64,000 bases of DNA from contig NC_064548.1 in NCBI RefSeq assembly GCF_023856365.1, positions 19,330,461-19,394,460 of the forward strand, given 5' to 3'. The translations under genes and the position numbers were made by a program. Source of the DNA: Brienomyrus brachyistius (lineage: Eukaryota > Chordata > Actinopteri > Osteoglossiformes > Mormyridae). Numbering within the stretch: the stretch's first letter is position 1; each line of letters begins with the position of its first letter. The notes under the pieces are model-generated. The model did no database searches. It was not told the origin of the DNA and saw only the letters and a program-made list of their open reading frames with translations. Positions 12,861 through 22,974 of the stretch are shown in pieces.

Positions 12861-12970
12861 ACCCTCAGCTTTCTGTTTGTCCCACCAGATGGCTGCTTTT
12901 TGTAAACAACTTACTCTATAAATAAGGAGGTGTAAAGACAATTTCTCCATGAGTATCAATGAATTATCTA
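12826..12970 (+). repeat. SINE copy in left arm (internally deleted)
   Basis: Matches the mirrored copy at 19,250-19,470 except that about 58 bp containing the tRNA-like A/B-box part is missing here (junction at 'ttggc|tgcagg' near 12,836). The rest, 'ctcttaaccctcagctttctg...caatttctccatgagtat', is shared, and an (ATT)n/(GTT)n tract follows. Confidence 0.65.
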
Positions 12971-13024
12971 TTATTATTACTATTATTATTATTATTGTTG
13001 TTGTTGTTATGTACTTGATGATGG

Positions 13025-14590
13025 GAGCTACACAAATCCAAAATCCAAGGGGATGCCTTTTACGGCAACCACCTGCCGGAAAAGGCATCCCCCTGTTAAA
13101 ACTGGCTGTACTGCAGCTATGCAGCTGAAACTTGCACAGGTAACTTAAAACTCTCTCAAATACAAAGCCCTAAAGGCACTTGATATTGGGAGCTACACAA
13201 ATGCAAAATCCAAGGGGATGCCTTTTTCGGCAAGCACCTGCCGGAAAAGGCATCCCCCTGTTAAAACTGGCTGTACTGCAGCTATGCAGCTGAAACTTGC
13301 ACAGGTAACTTAAAACTCTCTCAAATACAAAGCCCTAAAGGCACTTGATGATGGGAGCTGCAGAAATCCAAAATCCAAGAGGATGCCTTTTTCGGCAAGC
13401 ACCTGCCGGAAAAGGCATCCCCCTGTTAAAACTGGCTGTACTGCAGCTATGCAGCTGAAACTTGCACAGGTAACATAACACTCTCTAAAATACAAAGTCC
13501 CAAAGGCACTTGATGATGGGAACTGCAGAAATCCAAAATCCAAGGGGATGCCTTTTTCGGCAAGCACCTGCCGGAAAAGGCATCCCCCTGTTAAAACTGG
13601 CTGTACTGCAGCTATGCAGCTGAAACTTGCACAGGTAACTTAAAACTCTCTCAAATACAAAGCCCTAAAGGCACTTGATATTGGGAGCTGCAGAAATCCA
13701 AAATCCAAGAGGATGCCTTTTTCGGCAAGCACCTGCCGGAAAAGGCATCCCCCTGTTAAAACTGGCTGTACTGCAGCTATGCAGCTGAAACTTGCACAGG
13801 TAACATAACACTCTCTAAAATACAAAGTCCCAAAGGCACTTGATGATGGGAGCTGCAGAAATCCAAAATCCAAGGGGATGCCTTTTTCGGCAAGCACCTG
13901 CCGGAAAAGGCATCCCCCCTGTTAAAAATGGATCTACTGCACCTACACTGCTGAAACTTGCACAGGTAACTTAACAATCTCTCAAATACAAAGTCCCAAA
14001 GGCACTTGATGATGGGAGCTACACAAATGCAAAATCCAAGGGGATGCCTTTTTCGGCAAGCACCTGCCGGAAAAGGCATCCCCCCTGTTAAAAATGGATC
14101 TACTGCACCTACACTGCTGAAACTTGCACAGGTGACTTAAAACTCACTCAAATACAAAGCCCTAAAGGCACTTGATATTGGGAGCTACACAAATGCAAAA
14201 TCCAAGGGGATGCCTTTTTCGGCAAGCACCTGCCGGAAAAGGCATCCCCCCTGTTAAAAATGGATCTACTGCACCTACACTGCTGAAACTTGCACAGGTG
14301 ACTTAAAACTCACTCAAATACAAAGCCCTAAAGGCACTTGATATTGGGAGCTACACAAATCCAAAATCCAAGGGGATGCCTTTTTCGGCAAGCACCTGCC
14401 GGAAAAGGCATCCCCCCTGTTAAAAATGGATCTACTGCACCTACGCTGCTGAAACTTGCACAGGTAACTTAACACTCTCTCAAATACAAAGTCCTAAAGG
14501 CACTTGATGATGGGAGCTGCAGAAATCCAAAATCCAAGGGGATGCCTTTTTCGGCCTGCACCTGCCGGAAAAGGTATCCCCCTGTTAAAA
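13025..14590 (+). repeat. left subterminal array, ~10 x 165-bp units with hairpins
   Basis: About ten head-to-tail units begin near 13,050, 13,211, 13,377, 13,541, 13,707, 13,872, 14,037, 14,203, 14,368 and 14,534. Each unit contains a 19-bp imperfect palindrome, GGGGATGCCTTTTTCGGCA / TGCCGGAAAAGGCATCCCC, around a 5-6 base loop, and then a spacer with 'gaaacttgcacaggtaactta' and 'aaaggcacttgat'. Two spacer types alternate (ACTGGCTGTACTGCAG and ATGGATCTACTGCACC). The palindrome arms repeat the terminal motif GCCGAAAAAGGCATCCC, so these look like clustered transposase-binding sites. This is an inference from sequence only. Confidence 0.9.
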
Positions 14591-14604
14591 CTGTTACGTA
14601 ACAG
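14591..14604. repeat. perfect 14-bp palindrome at array/core junction
   Basis: CTGTTACGTAACAG is a perfect palindrome placed exactly where the left repeat array stops and the unique core begins. It may mark a former terminus or a recombination point. Confidence 0.6.
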
Positions 14605-17206
14605 CTCAGATCTCCACGATGCTTGGGCAGGCAAAGATGTGCATGTACTGTTGTCCAAAATTGGACCATACAAGATATTCTACTGGGACATAAAGAAGAC
14701 TGGTCCTCACCAGCAGCTTGAGAGCGTCTTTACATTTTTTCTATGTATAAAATTATTCACATTTTGGGTATAAATTGTTCTTATCTACATCGGTCAATGA
14801 ATGATTATTATTATTATTATTATTATTATTATTGTTAATAATAATAATAATAATAATAATAGTGATAGTAATTATAAACAAAATAAATTACAGAATCTGG
14901 TAATGATCAATTCTTTATGCATTCATAATAATATTCTATGTTATTTTAGGTAATTAATGCTTTCTTAAGGTTGCTGGTCATTGAGAACAATAAGGTCAAC
15001 ATGAGTAAGGCAGTCATGATTGACTCTTATGAAATGACAGCAATCTGGATGGGGAGGACATCCAAAGTTAAAGTAAGTATAATATTGTTAAATGTAATCC
15101 CTGTTTTATACTCAATTCTATTCAGATGTTACAATGTAAAATATTTCAAATATTTTAAATGTAATCAATATCTTTTCAGATGAGTCCAATGGATTTCCAA
15201 ACAGTTTTGGGCATTGTTAATGTACATTACCACTGGATGCTGATGGTAAGGCTTGAAGTATAATGTCAAGCATGTGAATGTAATTGGAATTGAAATAAGC
15301 CTTTTACCCTAGATAACTTTAAGTATGACAAGTACATGTGAAAGAAGGTCTTAGGAAGAGTAAAACACTATCAAATATTGCTATACATACTGCATGTGTC
15401 ACATAAAATATTTAGAGTCTCTGACAAACATCAGGGTTTTTGACCCTTTTTTAAAATAAAACAATCACCCAGGTTTCTCTATAGATCATTTTGATCCTGC
15501 ATATTCTGAATGGAATGTTAGCATTTCAAACTGCTCAACCCCAAACATACAATGCACATCTTATGGATGACATTGCAGGTGATCTCTCCGCATGAGAAAA
15601 AGTGTGTTTTCCTGGACCCAATGGGAGAGACTTCAGGAAATATAAAGAGATGCTCAGAAGCAACAGGGTAAATTCAGTCGTGACTATAACAATAACACCA
15701 GATACGTGTTATTTTGTAAACAAAGGTTTTTTGTAACAATCTTTTAATTCTGAAGGGCTTTCATGCGGAAAAAGGGGTGTAATGTGTCCAGATGGCCCTG
15801 CAGTGCTCTGCCACATGCACGTCAGCGAGACGGTTCATCATGTGGCATTCTTACTTTAAAAGTAAGTGTACAAGGGACTTCTGTTGTGTTATCAGCATTA
15901 ACATCAGTGAAATTAAATAGAAATAGTAAATGACCGTTAACTCTTTTAAAAGTTTGAAGGTAGTTTTTAAAGTATCATATGATATATAAAACAAGATTTA
16001 CATTTTGTTTATCATGAGGGTAACATTTACAGTGTATTTTTAATGCTCCCTTATCCTGATGAAATACTCACAATGCCCTTAAGTTTGCTGAGTGCATCTT
16101 GAAGGGAGTGCCAATCAACATCCTGACCACAGAGGAGGCTGTGAACCAGATGAGGTGGGATGTTGCAATGAAACTTCTTGAAGAATCAGGTGTGCTAGAC
16201 TTAGTGATGTTCTGAAATGTGTGTATTCGGTGGTGATGTTGATATTACCATGCACAAATTTTCTTCTGAAATGCATATTGTTAATGTTTATGTATGTATT
16301 ATCTTCACAGACAATCTCAGCAACCTGTGTCATTATTGTGGGTTGGATGAAAATGAAGACCCAAATTGGGTAATTTCTACAGTATAATGACAATCAGATG
16401 TTGATTGACATTGTAACAGCTGCTCATTGTCAAGTCGTCAATATAATAATACAAAATTTAATAATATATTATATTTTGTATAATAATAATACAAAATTTA
16501 GTTATGTTTTTAGGTACTCGGTAAGGATGAATAATGCGAAATATGTAATCTGAACATCTTAGGATAATGTCCATAGACTTAAGGTTTAGTTTTTTTTGAG
16601 GATGGAAAGGGGCAGGTTGAGGTGTATGATGCATGCACCCCCTGTATTGTAGTGCCTACTGAGAACCTACATCATTACTTTCATATAGTGGGCCTAATAT
16701 GTGAACTAAAGCTTCCTATATGTAAATTCTAATTACCCAGATGGATAAAGATAATTTATTTGTGCCAGACTAGCAATGTAATGTTTAGTGTATTACATTA
16801 GTTATAAAGGAGATAGCTTCTGTAAAACAAAATATGGCACTCAGCAGTAGAAGTGGTGATTTAAGGGCATTGGTGACCCTTTAGTTAGGGAAGTGTGCTT
16901 GTGACTGGAAGGTTTCAGGTTCAAATCCCAAGTCAGGAAAGTACCACCAAAATATCCTGAGCAAGCTACTATACCCACACACTGCTCCCCAGGCACTAAA
17001 TAATAGCTGCACACTGCTATGTTATGATGTCACATATGGGCTGAACATGTAGGGCACATTGTTGTGTGCTGTGCTGTGTCATCAATGATAATCACTTCAC
17101 TTTATTTTTTCAGATCTGCTGTGATAATTGTGGGAGGTGGTACCACCATGAGTGCGTACAGAGGCCGCCACTGCACAAGAACTACCTGTGCCCTGCATGT
17201 AAATAA
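14591..17206 (+). CDS. Ulp1-family cysteine protease with C-terminal PHD finger (5' end unclear)
   Basis: Eight exons with consensus splice sites and matching phases: 14591-14725, 14950-15072, 15180-15245, 15579-15667, 15756-15861, 16084-16189, 16311-16369, 17114-17206 (stop TAA). They encode 258 residues from the junction with the repeat array. Residues 46 on begin VINAFLRLL, the substrate-groove helix of Ulp1/SENP proteases. The catalytic set is complete: His104 (HYHWM), Asp121 (FLDPMG), Gln161 and Cys167 (QRDGSSCG); the His-Asp (17) and Gln-Cys (6) spacings equal those of yeast Ulp1. Residues 215-257 form a PHD finger (C215, C218, C231, C234, H239, C242, C254, C257). The likely activity is cleavage of SUMO/ubiquitin-like conjugates, with chromatin reading by the PHD. 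The frame runs back into the repeats without a clear ATG, so the N-terminus is missing or in an unseen exon. Confidence 0.8.
14800..14865. repeat. mirror (ATT)n-(AAT)n microsatellite
   Basis: About ten ATT units followed after GTT by about nine AAT units, giving a self-complementary hairpin. It lies within intron 1 of the Ulp1-PHD gene. Confidence 0.85.
16850..17105 (+). repeat. tRNA-derived SINE in last intron of the Ulp1-PHD gene
   Basis: A head 'ggtgaccctttagttagg' is followed by a B-box-like GGTTCAAATCCC (about 16,918-16,930). A body with 'gagcaagctactatacccacac' and a tail with 'aatcacttcacttta' follow. This is the usual order of fish tRNA-SINEs such as HE1. The insertion is intronic and leaves the acceptor at 17,113 intact. 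Confidence 0.55.
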
Positions 17207-18150
17207 ATGTTCAGTTCTTGCTTTTTTTTGTTAATTGTTGTTTGCATTTATTTTTTTATGTTCTTGTTCATTTAATTTGGAAAAATTCGTTATTTATTGA
17301 TTAATTATTCATTCTTGTTCTTTTAATTTGGAGCAATTTGTTATTTTTTTGTTTATTTGTTCATGTTCTTGTAATTTTATTTTGTACAAATAATAATTAT
17401 TTATTATTATTTATTATTATTATTGTTATTCAAATTATTGTATTAATATTTTGTTTGGAACTATTTATCAATGTTATTTATTTTATTTATTTTTTTATTG
17501 TTTGTGAAATTTGAATAATTTGAGTATTGTTTTTGTCTTGTAATTTTAAAACAAAATTAAACTTTTCTACTTCTTCACCATATACTGCCCTCAAAACCAC
17601 ATAACTTCTTTTAAACATAAAATACGATGTTATTAGCATGATTACTAAGCCAACAATGTTATGGCAAACTGTAATACAGAGAAAGGTGTCCTATCATCAT
17701 TTTAATCCTACTGTAAAATTACTCCATTTAGATTTCATTGTGATTGTGAAAAAAATGTAATACAATGTAAGAGTAAATGGACTGTAGTTATGAGTACATA
17801 TACAATTACAGTATGCTTTATTTTGATCAGTTTATTTTACCTGTGCATGTATCACATGTGTAGTTACAGTACAGCCAGATTAACCAGAAGCCAGGGTCCA
17901 AAAAAGTTTTACATTTCTGTTACTCCCATTATCAAGTGCTTTGTATAAGATGTAGTTACAACATGGTATGATATAGGGTAGTGCACAGCACACCTTAGAA
18001 ACAAGGGGACTTAATTATAATAGAAACTCAAAAGGAAAAAGTAACAAGGACAATGATGGGTCAAAATAAAGGCAGGCAGGTGAAACAAGAGCTAACAAGA
18101 GCCAAACTAAACGCAAAGAAAGACTATGGAAACAAAGCCAAGAAATGCAA
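17207..18150 (+). other. AT-rich 3' flank of the Ulp1-PHD gene within the transposon
   Basis: Mostly TTATTTATT-type low-complexity sequence. Several AATAAA-like words could serve polyadenylation (for example 'aaaacaaaattaaac' near 17,550). No further coding exon, transposase motif or RNA gene was recognised between the stop codon and the right repeat array. Confidence 0.6.
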
Positions 18151-19190
18151 GTCGAAAAAGGCATCCCCTTGGATTTTGGATTTCTGCAGCTCCCATCATC
18201 AAGTGCATTTAGGATTTTGTATTTGAGAGAGTGTTAAGTTACCTGTGCAAGTTTCAGCAGTGTAGGTGCAGTAGATCCATTTTTAACAGGGGGGATGCCT
18301 TTTCCGGCAGGTGCTTGCCGAAAAAGGCATCCCCTTGGATTTTGCACTTGTGCAGCTCCCATCACCAAGTGCCTTTGGGACTTTGTATTTGAGAGAGTTT
18401 TAAGTTACCTGTGCAAGTTTCAGCTGCATAGCTGCAGTACAGCCAGTTTTAACAGGGGGATGCCATTTCCGGCAGGTGCTTGCCGAAAAAGGCATCCCCT
18501 TGGATTTTGCATTTTTGCAGCTCCCATCATCAAGTGCCTTTGGGACTTTTTATTTTAGAGAGTGTTAAGTTACCTGTGCAAGTTTCAGCTGCATAGCTGC
18601 AGTACAGCCAGTTTTAACAGGGGGATGCCTTTTCCGGCAGGTGCTTGCCGAAAAAGGCATCCCCTTGGATTTTGCATTTTTGCAGCTCCCATCATCAAGT
18701 GCCTTTGGGACTTTTTATTTTAGAGAGTGTTAAGTTACCTGTGCAAGTTTCAGCTGCATAGCTGCAGTACAGCCAGTTTTAACAGGGGGATGCCTTTTTC
18801 GGCAGGTGCTTGCCGAAAAAGGCATCCCCTTGGATTTTGGATTTGTGTAGCTCCCAATATCAAGTGCCTTTAGGGCTTTGTATTTGAGTGAGTTTTAAGT
18901 CACCTGTGCAAGTTTCAGCAGTGTAGGTGCAGTAGATCCATTTTTAACAGGGGGGATGCCTTTTCCGGCAGGTGCTTGCCGAAAAAGGCATCCCCTTGGA
19001 TTTTGCACTTGTGCAGCTCCAATCATCAAGTGCCTTTGGGACTTTTTATTTTAGAGAGTTTTAAGTTACCTGTGCAAATTTCAGCTGCATAGCTGCAGTA
19101 CAGCCAGTTTTAACGGGGGGGATGCCTTTTCCGGCAGGTGCTTGCCGAAAAAGGCATCCCCTTGGATTTTGGATTTGTGTAGCTCCCATC
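18150..19190 (-). repeat. right subterminal array, ~6-7 x 165-bp units with hairpins
   Basis: Inverted relative to the left array. A partial unit starts at about 18,150, and the hairpins fall near 18,293, 18,455, 18,617, 18,785, 18,953 and 19,118. Each contains GGGGATGCCTTTTCCGGCA-ggtgc-TTGCCGAAAAAGGCATCCCC or a close variant. The same two spacer types as in the left array are present. The copy number is lower than on the left. Confidence 0.9.
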
Positions 19191-19249
19191 ATCAAGTATA
19201 TAACAACAACAACAACAACAACAACAATAATAATAATAATAATAATAGA

Positions 19250-19470
19250 TAATTCATTGATACTCATGGAGAAATTGTCTTTACACCTCCCTATTTATAG
19301 AGTAAGTTGTTTGCAAAGGGCAGCCATCTGGTGGGACACCCAGAAAGCTGAGGGCTAAGAGCCTTGCTGAAGAACCTGCAGACATGCTGAGGCTGCGTTT
19401 GAACTAGTGACCTTCTGATTACATGGATACAGGCTTAGCCAATCAAGCCACACGCTGCCCCCCCCCACAC
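19250..19470 (-). repeat. SINE copy in right arm
   Basis: On the minus strand it reads 'cagcgtgtggcttgattggctaagcc...gtaatcagaaggtcactagttcaaacgcagcctcag...ccttaaccct', a tRNA-like head plus body closely related to the SINE at 39,155-39,375. It is the complete partner of the shortened copy at 12,826-12,970. Confidence 0.7.
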
Positions 19471-20008
19471 AGAAAAAAATATAGCCCCTCACCAACTTCA
19501 TCATTATATTTGCACTAACCCCATGCACGTCTAACTAATACAATTTAGAGACAGGTCAGTGTCATCTGAGCTACATGGTGCAACACTATTTTAGCCATTA
19601 ATTAAAACGAGACCCAGACATTTTAAAAAGATTGAGTAACAATTTTTTTTTTCGTGAAAAAACAGTGTTGCTGTGCATCTGATACACACTTATAATGTAA
19701 CAAGCTTTATATTGCCACGTTAATGTCTGCTGGTTTGAACTTTTGAATCGATATCAACAGTGACAGCCCATTAAGTAACAAAGCGTTTTCAGATCAGCGA
19801 TCTATTTTATTTGTTTTGTGTTATATATCTGTATTTTAACAAAATACAACGTCATGTGATGTGTTACGTGAGTTTTATGAGTTTAAGTAAACAGGAACGA
19901 TCATTTCTACGCATTATAAAAAAGAGCTTTCGTTTCGCTGTTTTCAGCGGTGCGCGCTCCCGAGACAGGCATGCATTCTACGGCAGGGATGCCTTTTTCG
20001 GCATAACA
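19390..20008 (-). repeat. right terminal inverted repeat, outer part
   Basis: Mirror of 12,270-12,860. It ends CGGCATAACA at 20,008, directly followed by CCGG. The arms differ only by scattered single bases and short gaps. Confidence 0.85.
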
Positions 20009-20100
20009 CCGGCGGCAGGTACGCGCCTCCCGGCTGCCATTCCCACAGGAAACTCCGCGATTACTCACTGACATCTCCCTGCTAATTATGCTATATGAAG
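20009..20100 (-). promoter_or_regulatory. displaced distal part of the dach1 upstream region
   Basis: GC- and CpG-rich bases (CCGGCGGCAGGTACGCGCC) resume immediately outside the right end of the transposon and fade into AT-rich DNA by ~20,090. This suggests the element split a GC-rich dach1 promoter region. It is an inference from base composition. Confidence 0.4.
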
Positions 20101-21864
20101 CATGTGTCTTCTTTCGAATTATTCACAAAAAAAAAGTTATTTTAATAAGTGTGTTTAATGCCCCTTTTTGCATTTATTTAAGAAATTTACTGTGTATTAC
20201 TTAAATAATCCACGTTTAGAGACCGTTATCTGCTGAAGTTTTAATCATGAGCGACAGGTAATGAACAGTTTAATGAATTGAAGTTTGATTCCAGCGCTGC
20301 AGTTGCTATTTTAAAAGCAGACCCGTCTGGTACCATAAGCCAGTGTGGCCGTAGATCCTTGGCGCTGGAAAAACAATGTAATTACCCATTTGAGTCTGGC
20401 CAGAATTGTGCAAATTTGTCATCTGGGGGCATGGTTTTCAAAAGAGATGTCACGTTAGGCAAAATGTGCCGCTACCAAGGCCAAAGTTTCCGTAATTTAA
20501 AAACTTTGTTGGGCACAGAAAAGAGAACACATTGAAACATCAGTGATTTGACATATTCTTCAGGTTCAACCTCAAAAAAAGAAAACGCTTGAGTAAAGGG
20601 GTGCTGTAGTGTTGGTATAAAACAGGTGTTTCTGCTTAGTTTCATTACTGTAATAAATAATCGGCGTGCCATTGGCCTGGAGGTTATTATAAATAATATA
20701 GGGTGGCCTGGTCGGTCATTATTTTACAATAATTCATGCTATGGATAGAAGAAGAGATCTTAATTGGGGATTTGGGGAGAGGAATTAGTTCGGGGGTGGG
20801 GGGGGATACCTTAGTAACGGCGACTGCTTAGGCTGCTCATGGCATTTATTTACAAAAGTGCATGGACAAAGACGTTAATTTGCTATTTCAGCTTACAAGG
20901 CAAAGCTGATGAGAATCTCTGGACCACTCCGCTGCAAATAATATAAGACTAGAGCTGAAATTTTACCGCGTACAGTCCAACGGGAAATTCAGAGACGAGT
21001 ACATGATGGTCAGTTTACTGTGTGTAAACCAGGAAAGTGGTGTAAAGAATGTCATCCGTCCTCTGTTATGGAAGAAAAAATATGTTGTTAAATTAGCCAC
21101 CCTTAACTCTGCGCTCACGTCAGTCACTATATCTAGCATGTCAAATAAAACTGACAGGCTCAATAAGTTTTTTTTTGTATGGTTCTGGAAGCTGTACTGC
21201 TGTATCTTGTGTTGGCCTGATTTGCATCCACTCATTCCCTTAAGAAACAAGGTAAATGCCAGTGGATACAAGCCCATTGTGACTGACAGAGTTTGTGATA
21301 TGGTGAATCATCTCCATTGTAAGATGTAATCCCCTATGATAACAGTGCCCCCATACCAAGCACATGAGTGGTCAAAATGAATAAGAGCTAAGTAACTATG
21401 ACTGTCTGAGTCACCAAGTATGGACATTCAAACAGGTTACAGAGACACATCTCGCGGCATTTCTATCCACCGGCCAACACCAAAATGATGGGATCCCTCG
21501 TAGACGGCAAGTGCTGCAGTTCCATACACTGTCGCTAAATCAGGGACACAGCTAAGGTGCAGGATTTCAGCATCCCAGGGTGGATTTTTATACCCTTAGG
21601 CGCCTCCAATTTCCCAATCAGCATCATCGCCAGGCCCCGCTGGATAGAGTATGTCAAGCAAATAGGAGTTTTTCCTCATTTTTCTTACCTTTATCTCTTT
21701 ACAAATTAGGGTCTATTGTGCTCCAAATAGTTTTCTCAATAACTTTAATAGTAAAAGAAAAAGTATATTGATGTAATTCTTTGGAAAACTTTTTCATTAT
21801 CAGGACATTTTTTATGTCTTTTAATTTATACAGGGCAAGAGAATGCAAAATTGTTTTTTTTTTC

Positions 21865-21895
<31 letters not shown>

Positions 21896-21914
21896 AGCTT
21901 TTCTGCATTCATCT
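20100..21914. other. dach1 upstream non-coding DNA
   Basis: No gene is recognised. The block 20,290-20,540 and the block 20,880-21,000 are free of obvious repeats and of mixed composition, so they are candidates for conserved regulatory elements. A G-run occurs near 20,795-20,806. Short open frames here have no recognisable domain. Confidence 0.5.
21866..21891. repeat. (TA)n microsatellite
   Basis: About 13 consecutive TA dinucleotides, preceded by a T-tract. Confidence 0.9.
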
Positions 21915-22105
21915 ATACTAGGAGTGTCAAACTGCAGTCCTGGGGGGCCGGAGCCCTGCACATTTTTGGGTTTCCCCTCATTTAACACACCTGATTCAAC
22001 TCCTTGTGCTAATTACCACTCAGCTCCTGAACTGAATCATTTGTGGTGGAACAGGGAAAGAACTAAGCTACACAGGGCTCCGCCCCCCCAGGACTGCTCC
22101 CCCCC
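21915..22105 (-). mobile_element. short non-autonomous DNA element (MITE), copy 2
   Basis: Reverse-orientation copy of the element at 5,405-5,608. It shares 'aaactgcagtcctggggggc' at the edge, 'gcacatttttgggtttcccctca', 'aacacacctgattcaactcc' and 'aactaagctacacagggctc'. The far edge runs into a C-tract (22,096-22,110). Confidence 0.75.
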
Positions 22106-22109
22106 CCCC

Positions 22110-22681
22110 AGTTAACCTACTGTCTTTGGACAACAAGCAACAAGACAGCTCCATGTCCTTCCAGGGAGCCACACAATTGGTTATAGCTGTACTGTAAATC
22201 AGGGCAAACACAGAGCACTATGCGTCACATGACGACCAACTGGGAATGTACCATGCGGCAGCAGGGGCCGATCAGCGCCATGCAGGTCCACAGCAATCAT
22301 GTTTTCCTCAAGCACTGCAAACACAATACAGCTGGCACCAATTTCCCCAGCGAGAGAGCGGGCCAATCTCCCTCTGCGAAGCTTAAAACCAAAAAGAAGG
22401 AAAGGTTCAGCCGGCCACAAACGTGCACAAAGTGCCTGCAGATCCTGGAGGATAGACACCCTGAAGGAATCACTGCTACCTAATGAACCACCTGGCTTAG
22501 TAAAGTTCACACCTCAACAAGTATTTGCCTAGACCCGCATCTCCCTAACTCTCCTCCTACCCAACATATATACAGCATCTACTTATAGAATTTGACAAAG
22601 CAGGACTCTTCTCCACACACATGCCACGCTCTTCTGAGTATTTGCTACCAAACACTGCATTGAAAATGGTAAAAGGACTTT
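22110..22681. other. unclassified moderately GC-rich block
   Basis: Between the MITE and the LTR element lies about 570 bp of higher GC content than its surroundings, with a 103-codon minus-strand frame (22,199-22,510) that shows no recognised domain. It could be a relic of a mobile element or of an exon; nothing in the sequence decides this. Confidence 0.3.
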
Positions 22682-22686
22682 AGTAC

Positions 22687-22974
22687 TGTCACGATATACG
22701 TCGGCGGTAGAGGCGCACGGGTAAGGTGATGAGCGGAGAGGCAAGCAAGCAGGCAGACTTAGGGCAAAACGGGGATTTATTGGAAGGACGAGGACTTGGG
22801 AACATGGCACGCCGACTAACATCAATGACAGACAACGCTAACAGGTAAGACCAGGACTTAAAACCAGACAAGACTAATCAAAGTAAGCAGATACAGCAGG
22901 GTACAATCAAGGAAATACATGTGGGAAGGCAGGGGGCGTGGCACACACGAGGAGCGGACGAGCCGGGCATGACA
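22687..22974 (-). repeat. 3' LTR (left)
   Basis: 288 bp, TG...CA ends, one mismatch to the other LTR. AATAAA is present on the minus strand, within CCAATAAATCCC near 22,780. Confidence 0.9.

Larger units (their letters stand above)
12270..20008 (+). mobile_element. 7.7-kb DNA transposon with long inverted arms (foldback), carrying a Ulp1-PHD gene
   Basis: Both ends carry the same sequence in opposite orientation, starting TGTTATGCCGAAAAAGGCAT, and the outer ~700 bp of the two arms match almost base for base (12,270-13,050 against 19,160-20,008). A palindromic CCGG flanks both ends (12,266-12,269 and 20,009-20,012); it is either a 4-bp target duplication or the outermost part of the inverted repeat. 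Inside each arm is an array of ~165-bp subterminal repeats, then a unique core (14,591-18,150) with an eight-exon gene. No DDE/D transposase motif was found, so the copy is probably mobilised in trans or has lost its transposase. Ulp1 proteases occur in several eukaryotic DNA transposon groups (Zisupton/KDZ, some CACTA and MULE elements); the superfamily here is unresolved. Confidence 0.85.

Noticed and set aside
13310..14079. Repeated ~85-100 codon ORFs (MLAEKGIPLDFGFLQ type)
   Set aside because: They are translations of the 165-bp subterminal repeats and occur on both arms in both strands; no sign of a real gene.
13025..14590. CRISPR-like array of regular repeats and spacers
   Set aside because: The spacers are themselves repeated, the context is a vertebrate transposon, and CRISPR does not occur in animal nuclear genomes.
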